The translations under genes and the position numbers were made by a program. DNA of 64,000 nucleotides from Phaeotremella fagi (Eukaryota; Basidiomycota; Tremellomycetes; Tremellales; Phaeotremellaceae): NCBI GenBank assembly GCA_001599715.1, contig BCHU01000010.1, positions 434,001 to 498,000 on the forward strand, given 5' to 3'. The notes below the pieces were generated by a model. It was not told the DNA's origin. It did no database searches and worked only from the letters and a program-made list of their open reading frames with translations. Below are positions 1-10,531 of the stretch, piece after piece (position 1 is the first letter of the stretch; every line of letters begins with the position of its first letter).

Positions 1-567
1 TACTGGAAACAATTATGGTGTTTAAGAAAGACGAGCCTTGATGGTAATCTTGATGTCGAAGGGATTTTCGCCATGATAAACAGACCACATTTCATTTGGT
101 TGATCGCAATGGCTTCATTGGAAAGCTGGGCTCTATCAAATGCTCTAGTAGTCTTCAGTGCTTCAGAACCTCCAGACGGGATGGAAAAATATGATTATTA
201 CGACGTGGAAGTTTGGGGTATAGTTAATTGGTTCGCTATACTTATTGGATTGGTTCTTTTACATTTAATTGTTAGTGTTTTAGTTTCACGTTTGAAAAAA
301 TCAAGTAAAGATAATATGGCTACGTATGGCGCAAAGGAGTACTGGATTAAAAGTGGTGTTACTAAGGAATGGAATTCTTGGGGTGTCTTAGTAGAAGCTG
401 AGATTGATCGTCCTGGTGTTTTGGGTTTCGGTTGGTATACTCGCAAAGCCGATACCATGGGATTATACAAGATTGGTGAGTGAATGAGTATTCAAGGTGA
501 CCTTCAGTCTAAATTGGGTTTCAGGTCACTTCCAGATGTAGATGCAGTGAAAGTGGTTGAGGTTTGA
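1..567 (+). CDS. 3' part of an unrecognised membrane protein
   Basis: The reading frame is open from base 1, so the gene starts upstream of the window and the Met at 73 is probably internal. Exons are 1..475 and 536..567. The intron has donor GTGAGT and acceptor CCAG and leaves a ten-residue tail ending VKVVEV. A second possible acceptor at 524 would give a five-residue tail instead. Two hydrophobic stretches are visible, around FIWLIAMASL and IVNWFAILIGLVLLHLIV. The latter is a convincing transmembrane helix followed by a basic stop-transfer (RLKKSSK). The soluble C-terminal part is rich in W, Y and G. I recognise no family. It could be the C-terminus of a polytopic fungal membrane protein. 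Coding status is fairly sure and function is unknown. Confidence 0.6.
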
Positions 568-811
568 AGTTGTAAATATAAAATCTTTTGCGGGTGGTTT
601 GTTCTTGCGATTTATGTTGATTATTGGTTACGTCGGTTTTGAAAAATATGACTTCACATTCGCTTTTCGCTTTGATTTGCCATAGTTCTCAGTGAAAAAT
701 GCGAAGACAATCTTGTAATGACTGCATGTTTATTGCTTTGTCCCAATTTTTTGGTATCAGCTTCCATTACCTATTTCTTCTTCCCTTCAACAAGCTGGTT
801 GATACCGCACA

Positions 812-2147
812 CTACAAAGGGGGAGCACCGACAAGACGAGTAGTAAGACGTTCGTAAATCTTGAGCATATCAGACTAGTCAAAGTCAGTAAGAGGAAGTT
901 CCTATAGTTTAGGACGATTCAGCTCACAGTAACACCCATAGCTGTTACGTCTGCACCGGCACCTGCGCCTTGGATGACCAATGGACGTGGTGAATATCTA
1001 AGATGTTAGTCTTACGGAGTAGTCAACAATTTACCTCTTGGTGTGGAATGAAATGATGTTGTCGGAACCTTTGAGAGCGGTTGCGAAAGCGTGATCGACG
1101 GGGTATCTTGAGAATGTCAATTATACTTCCACGTTACCAAACGGGGATAGTAAAACTCACTTGCCCAACTTAGCTTCAACCTTTCCATTCTTAACATCAA
1201 CTACACCGACGTATCTAACAACCATGCTTTCCTTTTTAGCTTCTTCTCTGAGATTTCCGAAGTATTCATCGCCTTCTTCCAGACGTGCCAAGTAATCTTC
1301 CTTGGTTGCTGCGTCTGCTAGGACGTCTGGAACCAATGATTGAGTTGGAACTGAGGCGTAGCCTTCTGGGAGGGATGGGGAGGTAGGGATCAAACGAGAT
1401 AGAATGGTTAATTTACGTGCTACGTCTGTGCCAGAGAGATCGTCTCTCGGATCAGGTTCCTGTTTCGAACATAATTAGTATTTCGGGGGGATTAGAGGTT
1501 TGACTTTAACAACATACAGTGTAACCCTTTTCTTTAGCTATCTTCACAACCTCTGAGAATTTGACATCACTTCCTTCAGCTTTACTGAATTCGTTGAAGA
1601 TATAACTCAAAGTTCCACTGAAAACACCTTCGATTTTCTCAATTTCGTCACCTGTACCAACTAAATCCTTTAGGGTTGAAAGAATGGGTAAACCAGCCCC
1701 AACGGTAGATTCACCGTACACAGTAGCTGCAGAATTGGGGAACGAAGATTCGTAAATAGATTTGTAGAGGGTTTCACTACCACTGAAACCTTTTTTATTT
1801 GGTGTAACAAGATGAACACCCATTTGTAAAATTGTTGGATACAGATTTGGGATGGTATCTGAACCTGTTGAATCGATGAAGATACCTGGTGCATCTGGAT
1901 GAGTCGATAGGACTGAGATTACAGATGGGATATCTAATGGTTTACCATGTTTTTCTAGGATTGGTAAGAAATTTGATGGGGTGAGTGGTGCTGCCAAGGG
2001 AAGTGAGAGTGATTGTCTTGAGTTGGCGATAAGGATCAAATTGAAACGGGAACTTAGGGATGGTGAGAGGAGTTGTTGAAGGATAGCTTGACCTACACCA
2101 CCGAGACCGATTAGTGCTACTGGGATAGGACGAATAGTTGATGACAT
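812..2147 (-). CDS. HOM6: Homoserine dehydrogenase
   Basis: It reduces aspartate semialdehyde to homoserine with NAD(P)H, the branch point towards threonine and methionine in the cytosol. Exons on the minus strand are 2147..1518, 1459..1161, 1106..1035, 997..928 and 874..812 (377 aa, close to the 359 aa of yeast Hom6). The N-terminal Rossmann glycine motif GLGGVG is at residues 14-19. Further marks are IDSTGSD, the substrate-loop TPNKKGFSG and the conserved EGVFSGTLSYIFNEF segment. The C-terminus has GAGAGADVTAMG and ends LKIYERLTTRLVG, typical of the fungal monofunctional enzyme without an aspartokinase or ACT domain. The last exon is only 63 nt, and stopping at the preceding in-frame TGA would lose it. 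The gene is divergent from the next one, with 217 bp between start codons. Confidence 0.95.
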
Positions 2148-2364
2148 TTTGGTGATTATTGGGAGTTTTCAAGACAGATTTTCAAAATTAGAGTTAGAGA
2201 TGAGAGTTTTTTCGACTAGCAAAGGATCCTTCGAAGCGGGGCTCCACTCATATCGACTAGAATTTACCTTCGTCACCACCTTCAACCTCTTCTTCACCAA
2301 CAACTCAATCTCTATTTGTAAATAGAAGGAAGACGACATCAGAATCGCCAGATATAATGAGGAT
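2148..2364. promoter_or_regulatory. Shared divergent promoter of HOM6 and the oxidoreductase-like gene
   Basis: The two ATGs face away from each other across 217 bp, so promoters and 5' leaders of both genes must lie here. I see no clear TATA box or known factor site. Confidence 0.5.
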
Positions 2365-3151
2365 ATGACCCTAACCTCCAACATACTAAATCTATCAACA
2401 AGACTCACGACCAAGTTAATCCCATCCCATCAATTTAAAGCTTACAAACAATTTCACGCCACCCCACCAACCCATGTTGGTCGAGATGTCCTAGCGAAAT
2501 ATCGTCCACCCAAACTCCCCATCCTACCGGAAGATGAATTTATCACCTCATCAACGACACCTGCAGGAACTTCTTTTCAGGAGGTACCGAAACCGAAACA
2601 TGATGAAATCGTTAACGGGACGAAAATCGCTGTTCAGTTGCCTGCTATGAAACCTGTTAATGAGAATCCTGGTCAAAAGGAAAGAGACTGGAGAGAAGTT
2701 AGACAACCTATCGTTGTTGAGGGTATCAGTATACCTCCAAAACCCAGGGCGCCTGGTGAAGAAGGTAAGTAATATCAACCTTTGATTAACGAAACTAATT
2801 TGTTTTCGAAGAATGTTGCATGTCAGGATGTGTCCATTGCGTTTACACGATTTACGCGGAGGAATTAGAAACCTATTCAGAAGCTCTAGCAAAGGCTTCA
2901 GCTAGATTGATTGAGAATCATGTTGATAAATCGAAATGGCCTGTTGAAGTTGTTGAGATGAACAACGAAGGTGGAGCTGGCGGTTTGGTCGTTGAAGAGG
3001 AAAGAAAGATCAATTCGTCAATGGACAGTTCGATGAGTGCTTTCTTAGCGTGAGTATTTTCTCTGTGTTTCAATGATAGAGATTGACGATCTTCAGGTTG
3101 GAAAATAAGTTGAAAAAGAAACAAGCTCCAACGAGTAGTGCCGCTTCGTAA
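2365..3151 (+). CDS. Mitochondrial oxidoreductase-like domain protein
   Basis: Exons are 2365..2764, 2812..3049 and 3097..3151 (230 aa). The diagnostic part is residues 134-150: CCMSGC followed by VHCVYTIYAEEL. This is the Cys-rich signature of the Oxidoreductase-like N-terminal family (Pfam PF09791), whose members are small, mostly mitochondrial proteins of unknown biochemistry. The first 30 residues are rich in S, T, K and R and lack acidic residues, which suits a mitochondrial presequence. A proline-rich spacer separates it from the Cys motif. An acidic and coiled C-terminus ends in a lysine cluster. Its stop lies 73 bp from the stop of the convergent sirtuin gene. Family assignment is good; the molecular role is not known. 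Confidence 0.8.
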
Positions 3152-3224
3152 TCAAACATTGATCTCTTGTACTCTACATCAACCATCGCATAACCTAGTA
3201 AACCCAAATGTAATCTTAAACAAT

Positions 3225-5280
3225 CTATTCAATGTCCTCTTCACTGCCCCTTCTAGACCTTTTGTACGGTCTATCATCGTCATCCGTCGAATCGCTGACC
3301 CTAAGCATACCTTCTTGCACATCATCACCCTCCACGTTCATCAATTCGACTTCCTGCTTAGTCTTCATCCAATGAATATGCGATCTGGTCGTGATTAGTA
3401 GATTGACACGATCCCGACAGTCCACTTACAATGGCCCTACACCACTAACCCAAACTACATCTTCTGGAGACACAACCTGACCAACTGGCCTTAGTAAAGC
3501 ATCCGTTTTCACATCCCCGTTCGGCGACGAGTCCGATTTAGGTGGATGAACAACAGCAGATGGGGGTGGTATATCCCAACCCAGTTCTTGAGAAAGATAA
3601 GTGACTATACTATCTGCATCGCCCAGAAGTGAAATATCAGGTTGAACATGGGTGACTGGTGTCATGTTGATGAAGATCTGTGGAACAGAATGTGGTATAT
3701 GAGCTGTATAGATATATCAGTAGACATTTCCATCCAAAATTTGGGATGACTAACATAAGACCTCGCTCACTGGAGCCACTTTCAAACTCGTTCCCATGAT
3801 CACCAACAGATCCACCTCCTCTCGATCTCTATATAAACATTCATCGAACTTTGAATCAAGAGCTTGACCAAAGAACGTGATATCGGGCTAAAAGTCTGAT
3901 TCAGTCTCCCGCTAAACCACGGACTACCTTTATGATTCCAGGTTCTCCAGAGCCCCAAGATATCCTATCATGTTCTTCTTCTTCACTCTCTTCCTCCCAT
4001 TCATTTTTAGCTTTGGCTTTTCCTTTCCCTTTATTCATAGCAGCTTCCTTTTTGCTTTTGATTTCTTGAATGAGTTTTAGCTCTTCTTCTCGTTTTTCAC
4101 GACAGGTACCACAGTAAGGTATCTGTGATGACATGATGAACGGTTCGATATTTTGTCCTGGCACTCTAGTTTTACAGCGCTGATGGGTAGTTAGCACCTT
4201 GGTATTATAGTAAGATCTTACTAGACACGACGCAGTGGCGAATGAACCTAGTGCACGTTTGTCAAATTGAAACTTGTCCCGGTCGTTGCAAAACTTACCA
4301 TGACATTGCAACACTTTTGTCACTCCTGCCAGGCTTTCGAGTGTATCGATATTTTGAGTGTAATTACGTAGAAGCTGAATCACGTAAGATCATCAATGAA
4401 ATTGGATAGATTTTTAGGTAATCCAAGAACTTACTATTCCCTTATCCTCTAGTAACTTGATCCATCGATGACAAGGACTAGGAACGAAATTACTCGGATA
4501 GATCTGTTTCGCGAAAGAGCTACACAATCAAGAATCAAATCATTTCTCCCAACCCGAAAGAAAAACTTTGCACCTACAAGAAAACCTCAGGATGTCTCCT
4601 AAAATAATGAATATCAAACATCTGCTGCGGATCCTCCAAATCATATTTCCCCTCAGCCTGTAAACCAGCATACAACCCATTAGCAGATCTAAAATCAGGT
4701 ATCCCACAACTAGTAGATATCCCAGCTCCAGACAATATAATAATATTCTTTGATCTTCTTAACAGTTCAATGGCATCGGAAACAGTATTGTATTGAGGTA
4801 ATTTTTGTCTTTTTTCGAGAATCCTGCTGAGGATGAATTTGGTGTAGGGGAGTAAATCTATGTTGGGAGTGTTTGGGGATCTAGCTCCTGTGGGCTGTTT
4901 TTATGATTTAGTTTGAATTGTTTTGGAAGTTATGGAGGGCTTACGGGTATGACACCAAATCCAAGTAACAATTTTCTTAAAGACTTCTGTTCACCTCCAT
5001 CGACAGCTAGATATTTCCTTAAGAACGAAATCAATCCAATCTCTTTTAGATCGTCCGTGAACGTTTTCATCTCTTCATCAGAATATCCATTCTCAGCTAG
5101 ATATTGAATTAGGTTTCTTGGGCCAATGATGACGGACTGAGAACACCTACCTTCATCGACGAACGCTTCATATTCATCATCTGGAAGATCGTCGTTACCG
5201 TTTTCAGAATCGAAATCGTCCGAATCCAATTGATAGGTCTCAGTTGGACCTAGCTTAGGACTATCTTCAGCTGAGTCCAT
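3225..5280 (-). CDS. Class I sirtuin, NAD-dependent protein deacetylase (Sir2/Hst1/SIRT1 type)
   Basis: Nine exons: 5280..4945, 4894..4578, 4519..4435, 4374..4299, 4247..4222, 4179..3928, 3887..3755, 3703..3430, 3384..3225 (552 aa). The NAD-binding motif [15 protein letters not shown] begins at about residue 168. TQNID is at 252-256 and the catalytic His is His271 in QCHGSF. The zinc pairs are C279/C282 and C303/C306, the Rossmann return is PDITFFGQ, and [11 protein letters not shown] follows. The N-terminus is acidic with a helical region ([12 protein letters not shown]...FLRKYL) like Sir2/Hst1. The family silences chromatin by deacetylating histones, mostly in the nucleus. Oddities are a Lys/Glu-rich insertion of about 45 residues right after the second zinc pair, a 26-nt exon, and a basic patch followed by an acidic end at the C-terminus. 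Which paralogue (SIR2 or HST1) cannot be decided from sequence alone. Confidence 0.93.
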
Positions 5281-5552
5281 GCTTGATTTACGTTGGTCAA
5301 TGAGGAAATGTTAAGAAATTCCAACAAGAGATGGTGAGAAATGAAATGACTGGATGGTATTTGTTTATCTTATCGATAACGTGTCTGTGCTCAAGGCACG
5401 GTTCAAATGATACCACACCAGCTTTACACTTCTGTTCTGCTTTTCTTTTCTTCTCTTTCCTTTCTTCAAACGTCAATCATCTTGTATCTTCTTTTTGGCA
5501 GGTAGTACAAAAAAACAAATAAAATCCAAACACAAGACAAAAAAGAAGCGTA
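5281..5552. other. Divergent intergenic region
   Basis: 272 bp between the start codons of the sirtuin (minus) and the following disordered-protein gene (plus). It is pyrimidine-rich on the plus strand towards 5460. No defined site seen. Confidence 0.5.
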
Positions 5553-7539
5553 ATGATGGAAGAAAATCGAATCCCTTCAATCCCTTTTCAACCGGTTGAT
5601 AACGCAGAACGTCTGCAATGGTATTTGGACAGTGTTCAGCGATGGGAAAAAGAATGGGGATGGAAGTATGGTAGAGGTGGTAGTGATTTGTCTGGGAGTT
5701 GTAGGGAGGAAGACAGGTCTGGATCAATTGTTGGGATGGAGCGTCGTGAGGACATTGGTCGGGATTCTCACACCCATCTTCGTCCAGTTCGTGATCGTTC
5801 TGTAGACGGTATTCTAGAAAGGTCAGCTTCTAATGATACAAGGATCAGATCTTCACCAAAAACAAGGGATCAACATGTAGATCACCAGGAGGCAGATGGT
5901 GCTGGATCCCTTAGAAGACAGGAACTACCCATCAAGGATAATCACTCGGAAACTGAAAGTGCAAAACGTAGGTACCTCCAAACTTTTGATCAAAAGAGAA
6001 CAAGAGTTAATCTACTGTAGGCCGTCTTGACCGTAAACTCAGACGTAGAGAACGAGCATTGATCTACAACCCAATAAATATAATTCCAACGAGAAACACT
6101 ACAAACGGGAAAGGAAGGAAACATTCTGAAATCTCATCAGACGAAGAACAAGAACTTGAACCAAGAACGACGAAACGAATACGTTCAACAGCGATGGATA
6201 TCTTGAACTCTTATCATTCTAGGACTACTGGTAACTCAATTGGAAGAATGACTGTATGTACTTTGACCAGGAGATCCACTAACTGGTTTAGCTCAAACCT
6301 GGTACTCGAGGATTCTTTTCGAAAGGTAAAAAATCAGCTTTGGTTAAAATGTCCAATTCCAATGATGATGGTTTGGGTGAGTTGGGTTACAATCTCCTTG
6401 ATTGAAAACTCTAACATCCATTAGTCCAATCGAGTCAACATCGTACTCATCCTTCCAAACCAGTATTCCTTCACACCTCCAGTCCGTCGCTTGACAAGGA
6501 ATACAAAGAGCAATCATCCACTAGACCTCATCAACCACCCCCAACCAAAATTATGAAATCTGTCGTTGCTGAAATTCCCAAACCCAATCAAATCATGTAC
6601 AGCGCCATCGGTGGTCGACCTCTACCTCCACCAGGTAAAACGAATTCATCAAGTTGGTCAAGTAACGAAGAACAGTCTGAAATTTCCGCGAGAAAACCCG
6701 CAACAATCAAGACGAAAGATCTCGGTAGGTTCAGATACAATCCGATTTCAAGATCACCTTCACAATCTCCATCGCGTGGTCGATCTGAGATTCGACGAAC
6801 ACATTCTCCTTCATCCTTGAAACAAAGTCATTCTGCTATTCATCGACCTACTTCAATTGGTAGATCCCCACTTCGTCAGGTCTATAACAACAATATCTTG
6901 ATTGATTCTAATCGGGCTTACGATCAGAGTGATATCCCACTAAACCGTGATCGAAGATCGACATCCCCCATGTCATCAATTCAAGAGATTCCTCGATATC
7001 AAGAGATGCAACGACTAAATGACTTCAACCAAGAAGATTTCAAAGTCCCACAAATCTACTACCGAAACCCACAACCCCAACATACGTTCATGTCCCCGAA
7101 CCCAACTTCTCATCCCCGATATCAAGAAACCCGCAAGATCCAAAATCCCCCTTTTCAACAAATCAAGATTAATCAGAGATTCCCCCCATACCCTCAAATC
7201 AACTATACAAGATCAACTTTCTCTTCTGAAAACGTCCTTCAATTTTTGGATCTAACACCGAACCCAACTCCTTCCTCAAATCGATTCTTGGGTCTGGTCC
7301 GATCGAATCCTTATCAAACACCAAGGAAGGAACAACCAAAATCGAACGATCATTCTCAACAACATGTAATCACATTTTCGTCAATCTCAAAACCGTCATC
7401 ATCGTTCCAATCCTATGAAGAAAATTTGGATCCAAATCCAAATCCTGGTTCCACTTTCACTTCCGATTCCAGACAGTTTATCGATGATAGAGAGATCGAA
7501 ATGGGTTACAAGAAACTTTGGTTACCTCGAAAACTCTGA
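5553..7539 (+). CDS. Hypothetical basic, disordered protein
   Basis: Exons are 5553..5967, 6021..6253, 6292..6376 and 6425..7539 (615 aa), all junctions in frame. I do not recognise it. The N-terminal 40 residues look ordered (a helix with WYLDSVQRWEKEWGWKYG). The rest is low complexity, rich in S, P, R, N and Q. It has a putative bipartite nuclear signal around RKLRRRER, an acidic patch SSDEEQELE followed by KRIR, and several RSPSQSPSRGRS-like stretches resembling SR-type phosphorylation sites. The composition suggests a nuclear or cell-cycle-regulated scaffold, but that is inference. The start was chosen at the first of two adjacent ATGs after an upstream stop. Confidence 0.7.
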
Positions 7540-8172
7540 TTGTAGTTGTATCATGTCATCATTCTTAGTATTGTATCCTTAACTTTCAAATGTATCCATT
7601 CATATATCCCTTTTTCTCAGCGATATTTCTCGAAACACTTTTTTCCATTCTCGTTTCAGTCTGTAGATGAATATGACGACTCTTCGTCAAATTGGGTTCT
7701 CAGACTCCAGTGACAAATACCAAATGCCTCCTTATTGCATTAAAATTGAACAGCAATCAAATCAACAGTGAGAATTCCTCTTCACATTTGCGAAACGTAT
7801 ATTCATTCTATTTAAATACAAAAAATCAGTTGATCAAAGAAAATATATATAAATGTAATCTCCATAAAAGAGGAAAAATCTTTCAGTCAAAATTCAACAA
7901 AGTCAAAGACCAAAAGGGAAAGAATCTATTTTCACAACAAGAAACCGTATGGAGAATGAAGATAAAAAGATGTTGATACAAGGTCGGGAATTGTTCGATT
8001 GGTTGTCAAGGACTGGTGATGGGATGGGATGATGGTGTTGGTCTTGGTATAGAGATTTGATTGGTGGTTTAGGTATCGAGCCGAGGTGGTATTTGGGATG
8101 ACGATCAAAGATAAAACTTGTTTGAATGATTGATGATGATGGATGATGATGTAATTGATGTCACGAGTCCAT
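7540..8172. other. Convergent 3' intergenic region
   Basis: About 630 bp between two converging stop codons, AT-rich, with short open frames that show no protein-like composition. It presumably holds the two 3' UTRs. No RNA gene seen. Confidence 0.5.
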
Positions 8173-9304
8173 CTACATGATGATACATTTACATCCACCA
8201 GAATGTTCACCGTCAGAACCACCAGCAGCGTTCCGACCCGTCCTCGCCGATGTCGTCCTACCAAAAGCTGGTTTCTTAGGATCTACCCTGGGTCAACTAA
8301 AGTATATCCCAAATGTAAATGGAGTACATACCATCTTCGTCCCTTATCGAGAATGATCTTACGGATAGATGGATAACGGTCGATGGTGCTGGTGCTAAAG
8401 CTGCTGGAAGATTATTCGCTAGTAGATGATCAGCATGAGAAGAGTATAGTAAAATAACATTGGGAGGACTCACAACCTAAAGTCGAATCGTCTTGTAATA
8501 TTCTGCCTGAAAACAGAACTCGTAAAAAAGTTGGGGAAGGTGGTTGGGCAGGTGAAGTCCATTCTATATCGATTTCCATTAGAATCAAGGTAATCCACTT
8601 CAAAGGAAATAAAAACTAACCAGAAGGCCACATGCTCCATATTAATTCTTTCTGTTAAGATGGATTATGTTTAGTTTAAAATTTCTAAAATTTGCAACAA
8701 AAGAACGACTTGCCATTCTACCAACTGTGGTTTCGGGTTCGAAAGAGAATAAATGGTATTGACCTGATATCACTAATACACGCAGATGGACCTGGATAGT
8801 AGGGTTAGTTAGAAAAACAAATTCAGTTTTGTGGTTGAATCAGATTCCAGGTCATCGAAAGTAGGATGCAAATTGCACAACACGATAAAAGAGGAATCAA
8901 ATCGACAACAGTCGTGTCGTGTATGTTTCACCAACATCCAAAAAGGTAATAAAACCGATCTGAGACCAAAAACCTCCACCTCCACAATTAAATTGAAAAA
9001 GCAAAACAATTTCCCACGCAAAACCAACCCATCCAGGCAAAAAGCAACAACCACTTACCATAGGTATAGGAGGAGTTTTACTTCCTAAACCATCAAGATC
9101 CGATTTACCGTTAGGATTCGAATTGGAGTTGGGTGAAACTATCGTCAGACCACTACCTGGACTATCTTCTGGTAAAGATTCTGATTCTATTTGAGTTTCT
9201 GGTGTAGTGTTTGGATTTGGATTGGTGGGAGAGAGGGTGGTGGTAGTGGGTAGTGGTTGTAATTCTGTTGATTGGGGATCGAGAGGTGTAGATAATGTTG
9301 TCAT
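8173..9304 (-). CDS. Membrane-anchored ubiquitin-fold protein (UBL3/MUB type)
   Basis: Exons: 9304..9059, 8791..8714, 8651..8621, 8563..8474, 8418..8332, 8282..8173 (213 aa). A Thr/Pro/Asn-rich N-terminal tail of about 82 residues precedes a ubiquitin-like fold: VHLRVLVISGQYHLFSFEP, then LIWSMWP, FLRVLFSGRILQDDSTLG and STVIHLSVRS. This order matches animal UBL3 and plant MUBs, including the VxLILVSG-like strand, the W-P after the helix and the RxLFxGRxL..xxTL block. The C-terminus has an upstream Cys and a CaaX box, C-K-C-I-I-M, predicting prenylation and membrane anchoring rather than conjugation, since there is no terminal GG. UBL3 sorts proteins to small vesicles in animals; a fungal role is inferred. 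One intron (8713..8652) is GC-AG, with donor GCAAGT. The 267-bp first intron is unusually long here. Confidence 0.8.
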
Positions 9305-10217
9305 GGTGGATATCGATGGTTGAAGGGATTGAAGAGATGAAGATTGAATTGATATTATTGTTCTCTATTTATTACCGGATATGTTATCTGCCTTTGCACG
9401 TTGAGGTTTAATCGTATCACTACCAAGTCACCAATAGATTTCAGAATAGATTTCACAACCTGTGCAAGTAGACGTATGTTAAAAGTCAGACGATGTATGA
9501 AGAGGAAAATCTTCGGTATCAAAGGAGACGATGGGACTACGTCATGAAAAAATCAAAGGTTAACGCATGGTGTGAAAAAAAGATAAGAATAGAATTCACC
9601 TTTGATATATGGTCGGAGATCCAATGTGGTGGTGAAGGATGTTTGGAGTTGGTTATGTTGAATTGAGATAACCAAGGTTGAAGTAAGGTTGGAGTGTGAT
9701 GAATAATCGATTAACTACCTTTTAGTTAAATAGGTTTAGCTTGGAAAATGAAAAAGAGAAAGTAGTAAGTAGTCTATGATCCACCGGGTTAAAATCGGTC
9801 TAATCCGGTAGCGACGGGGGGAGGAGGGGGGGGGCGGTTGATTTGGTGGATGAGGGATATTAAAAGTAATCAAGTGTAGAGTATAAAGAAGAAGATGAAG
9901 GTGGAGATGAGACGATGAAGAACAAGTACAGCTTTTAAGATGTATGTAATTAATGGACAAGGATAAAGATACTCGTTTATTGTAACTTAAAACGCGGGAG
10001 CGATCGATATCGATGACCAACTATTGTAGTTACAGTTAATCTCAACTGAAATGAGTACGAGTACGACGTTTTTGTGTCTTCTCGCTAAGCTGATCTTTTA
10101 TTCGTAATTACAGTATTGACTAGATAAAGATATAGAAGTACAAGAGTGAGTGCAAGTATCAACTACTCCATACCTCTCTCTCTTTCATACATCTACCAGA
10201 ACACCTTCATTGTATAC
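9305..10217. other. Intergenic region upstream of the UBL3-type gene
   Basis: About 0.9 kb containing the presumed promoter and 5' leader of the UBL3-type gene on the minus strand. A G-rich run occurs near 9815-9837. No gene or RNA recognised. Confidence 0.5.
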
Positions 10218-10412
10218 CTACCCCGGTTTTTGAGACCCCATATAACCGGAACTACGACTTCCTAAAAGACTGTTCTTGGCGGCCATGGTCTTGTCTTGCA
10301 TTCTTGGCTTACAATGTGGATATAAAACTGTTGGGCATTCTCCACCAACTCCTCCATATCTCTAAATGTCTCTTTGTATCATCTTTGTCGGTAGACCTAC
10401 TAGTCCTAGCAT
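10218..10412 (-). CDS. Possible 51-residue protein
   Basis: A short minus-strand frame with 48 open codons (10361..10218) is preceded by a 39-nt intron (10400..10362, donor GTAGGT, acceptor TTTAG). The intron joins in frame to a 4-codon first exon with ATG at 10412. The peptide contains GGVGGECPTVLYPHCKPRMQ, then a KTMAAKNSLLGSRSSGYMG tail. Its even composition looks coding, not random. I do not recognise it. It sits 120 bp downstream of the esterase stop on the same strand, so it could also be 3' UTR sequence. Confidence 0.4.
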
Positions 10413-10531
10413 GACGATAAAATTACAATTCTTCCCCTATCATTCGACTACACTACACATGTCACAACTACTCAAACCAAATTATATAAACAAAAATAAA
10501 AAAAATTATAAGAAAAAGTCCATCCATTCCC

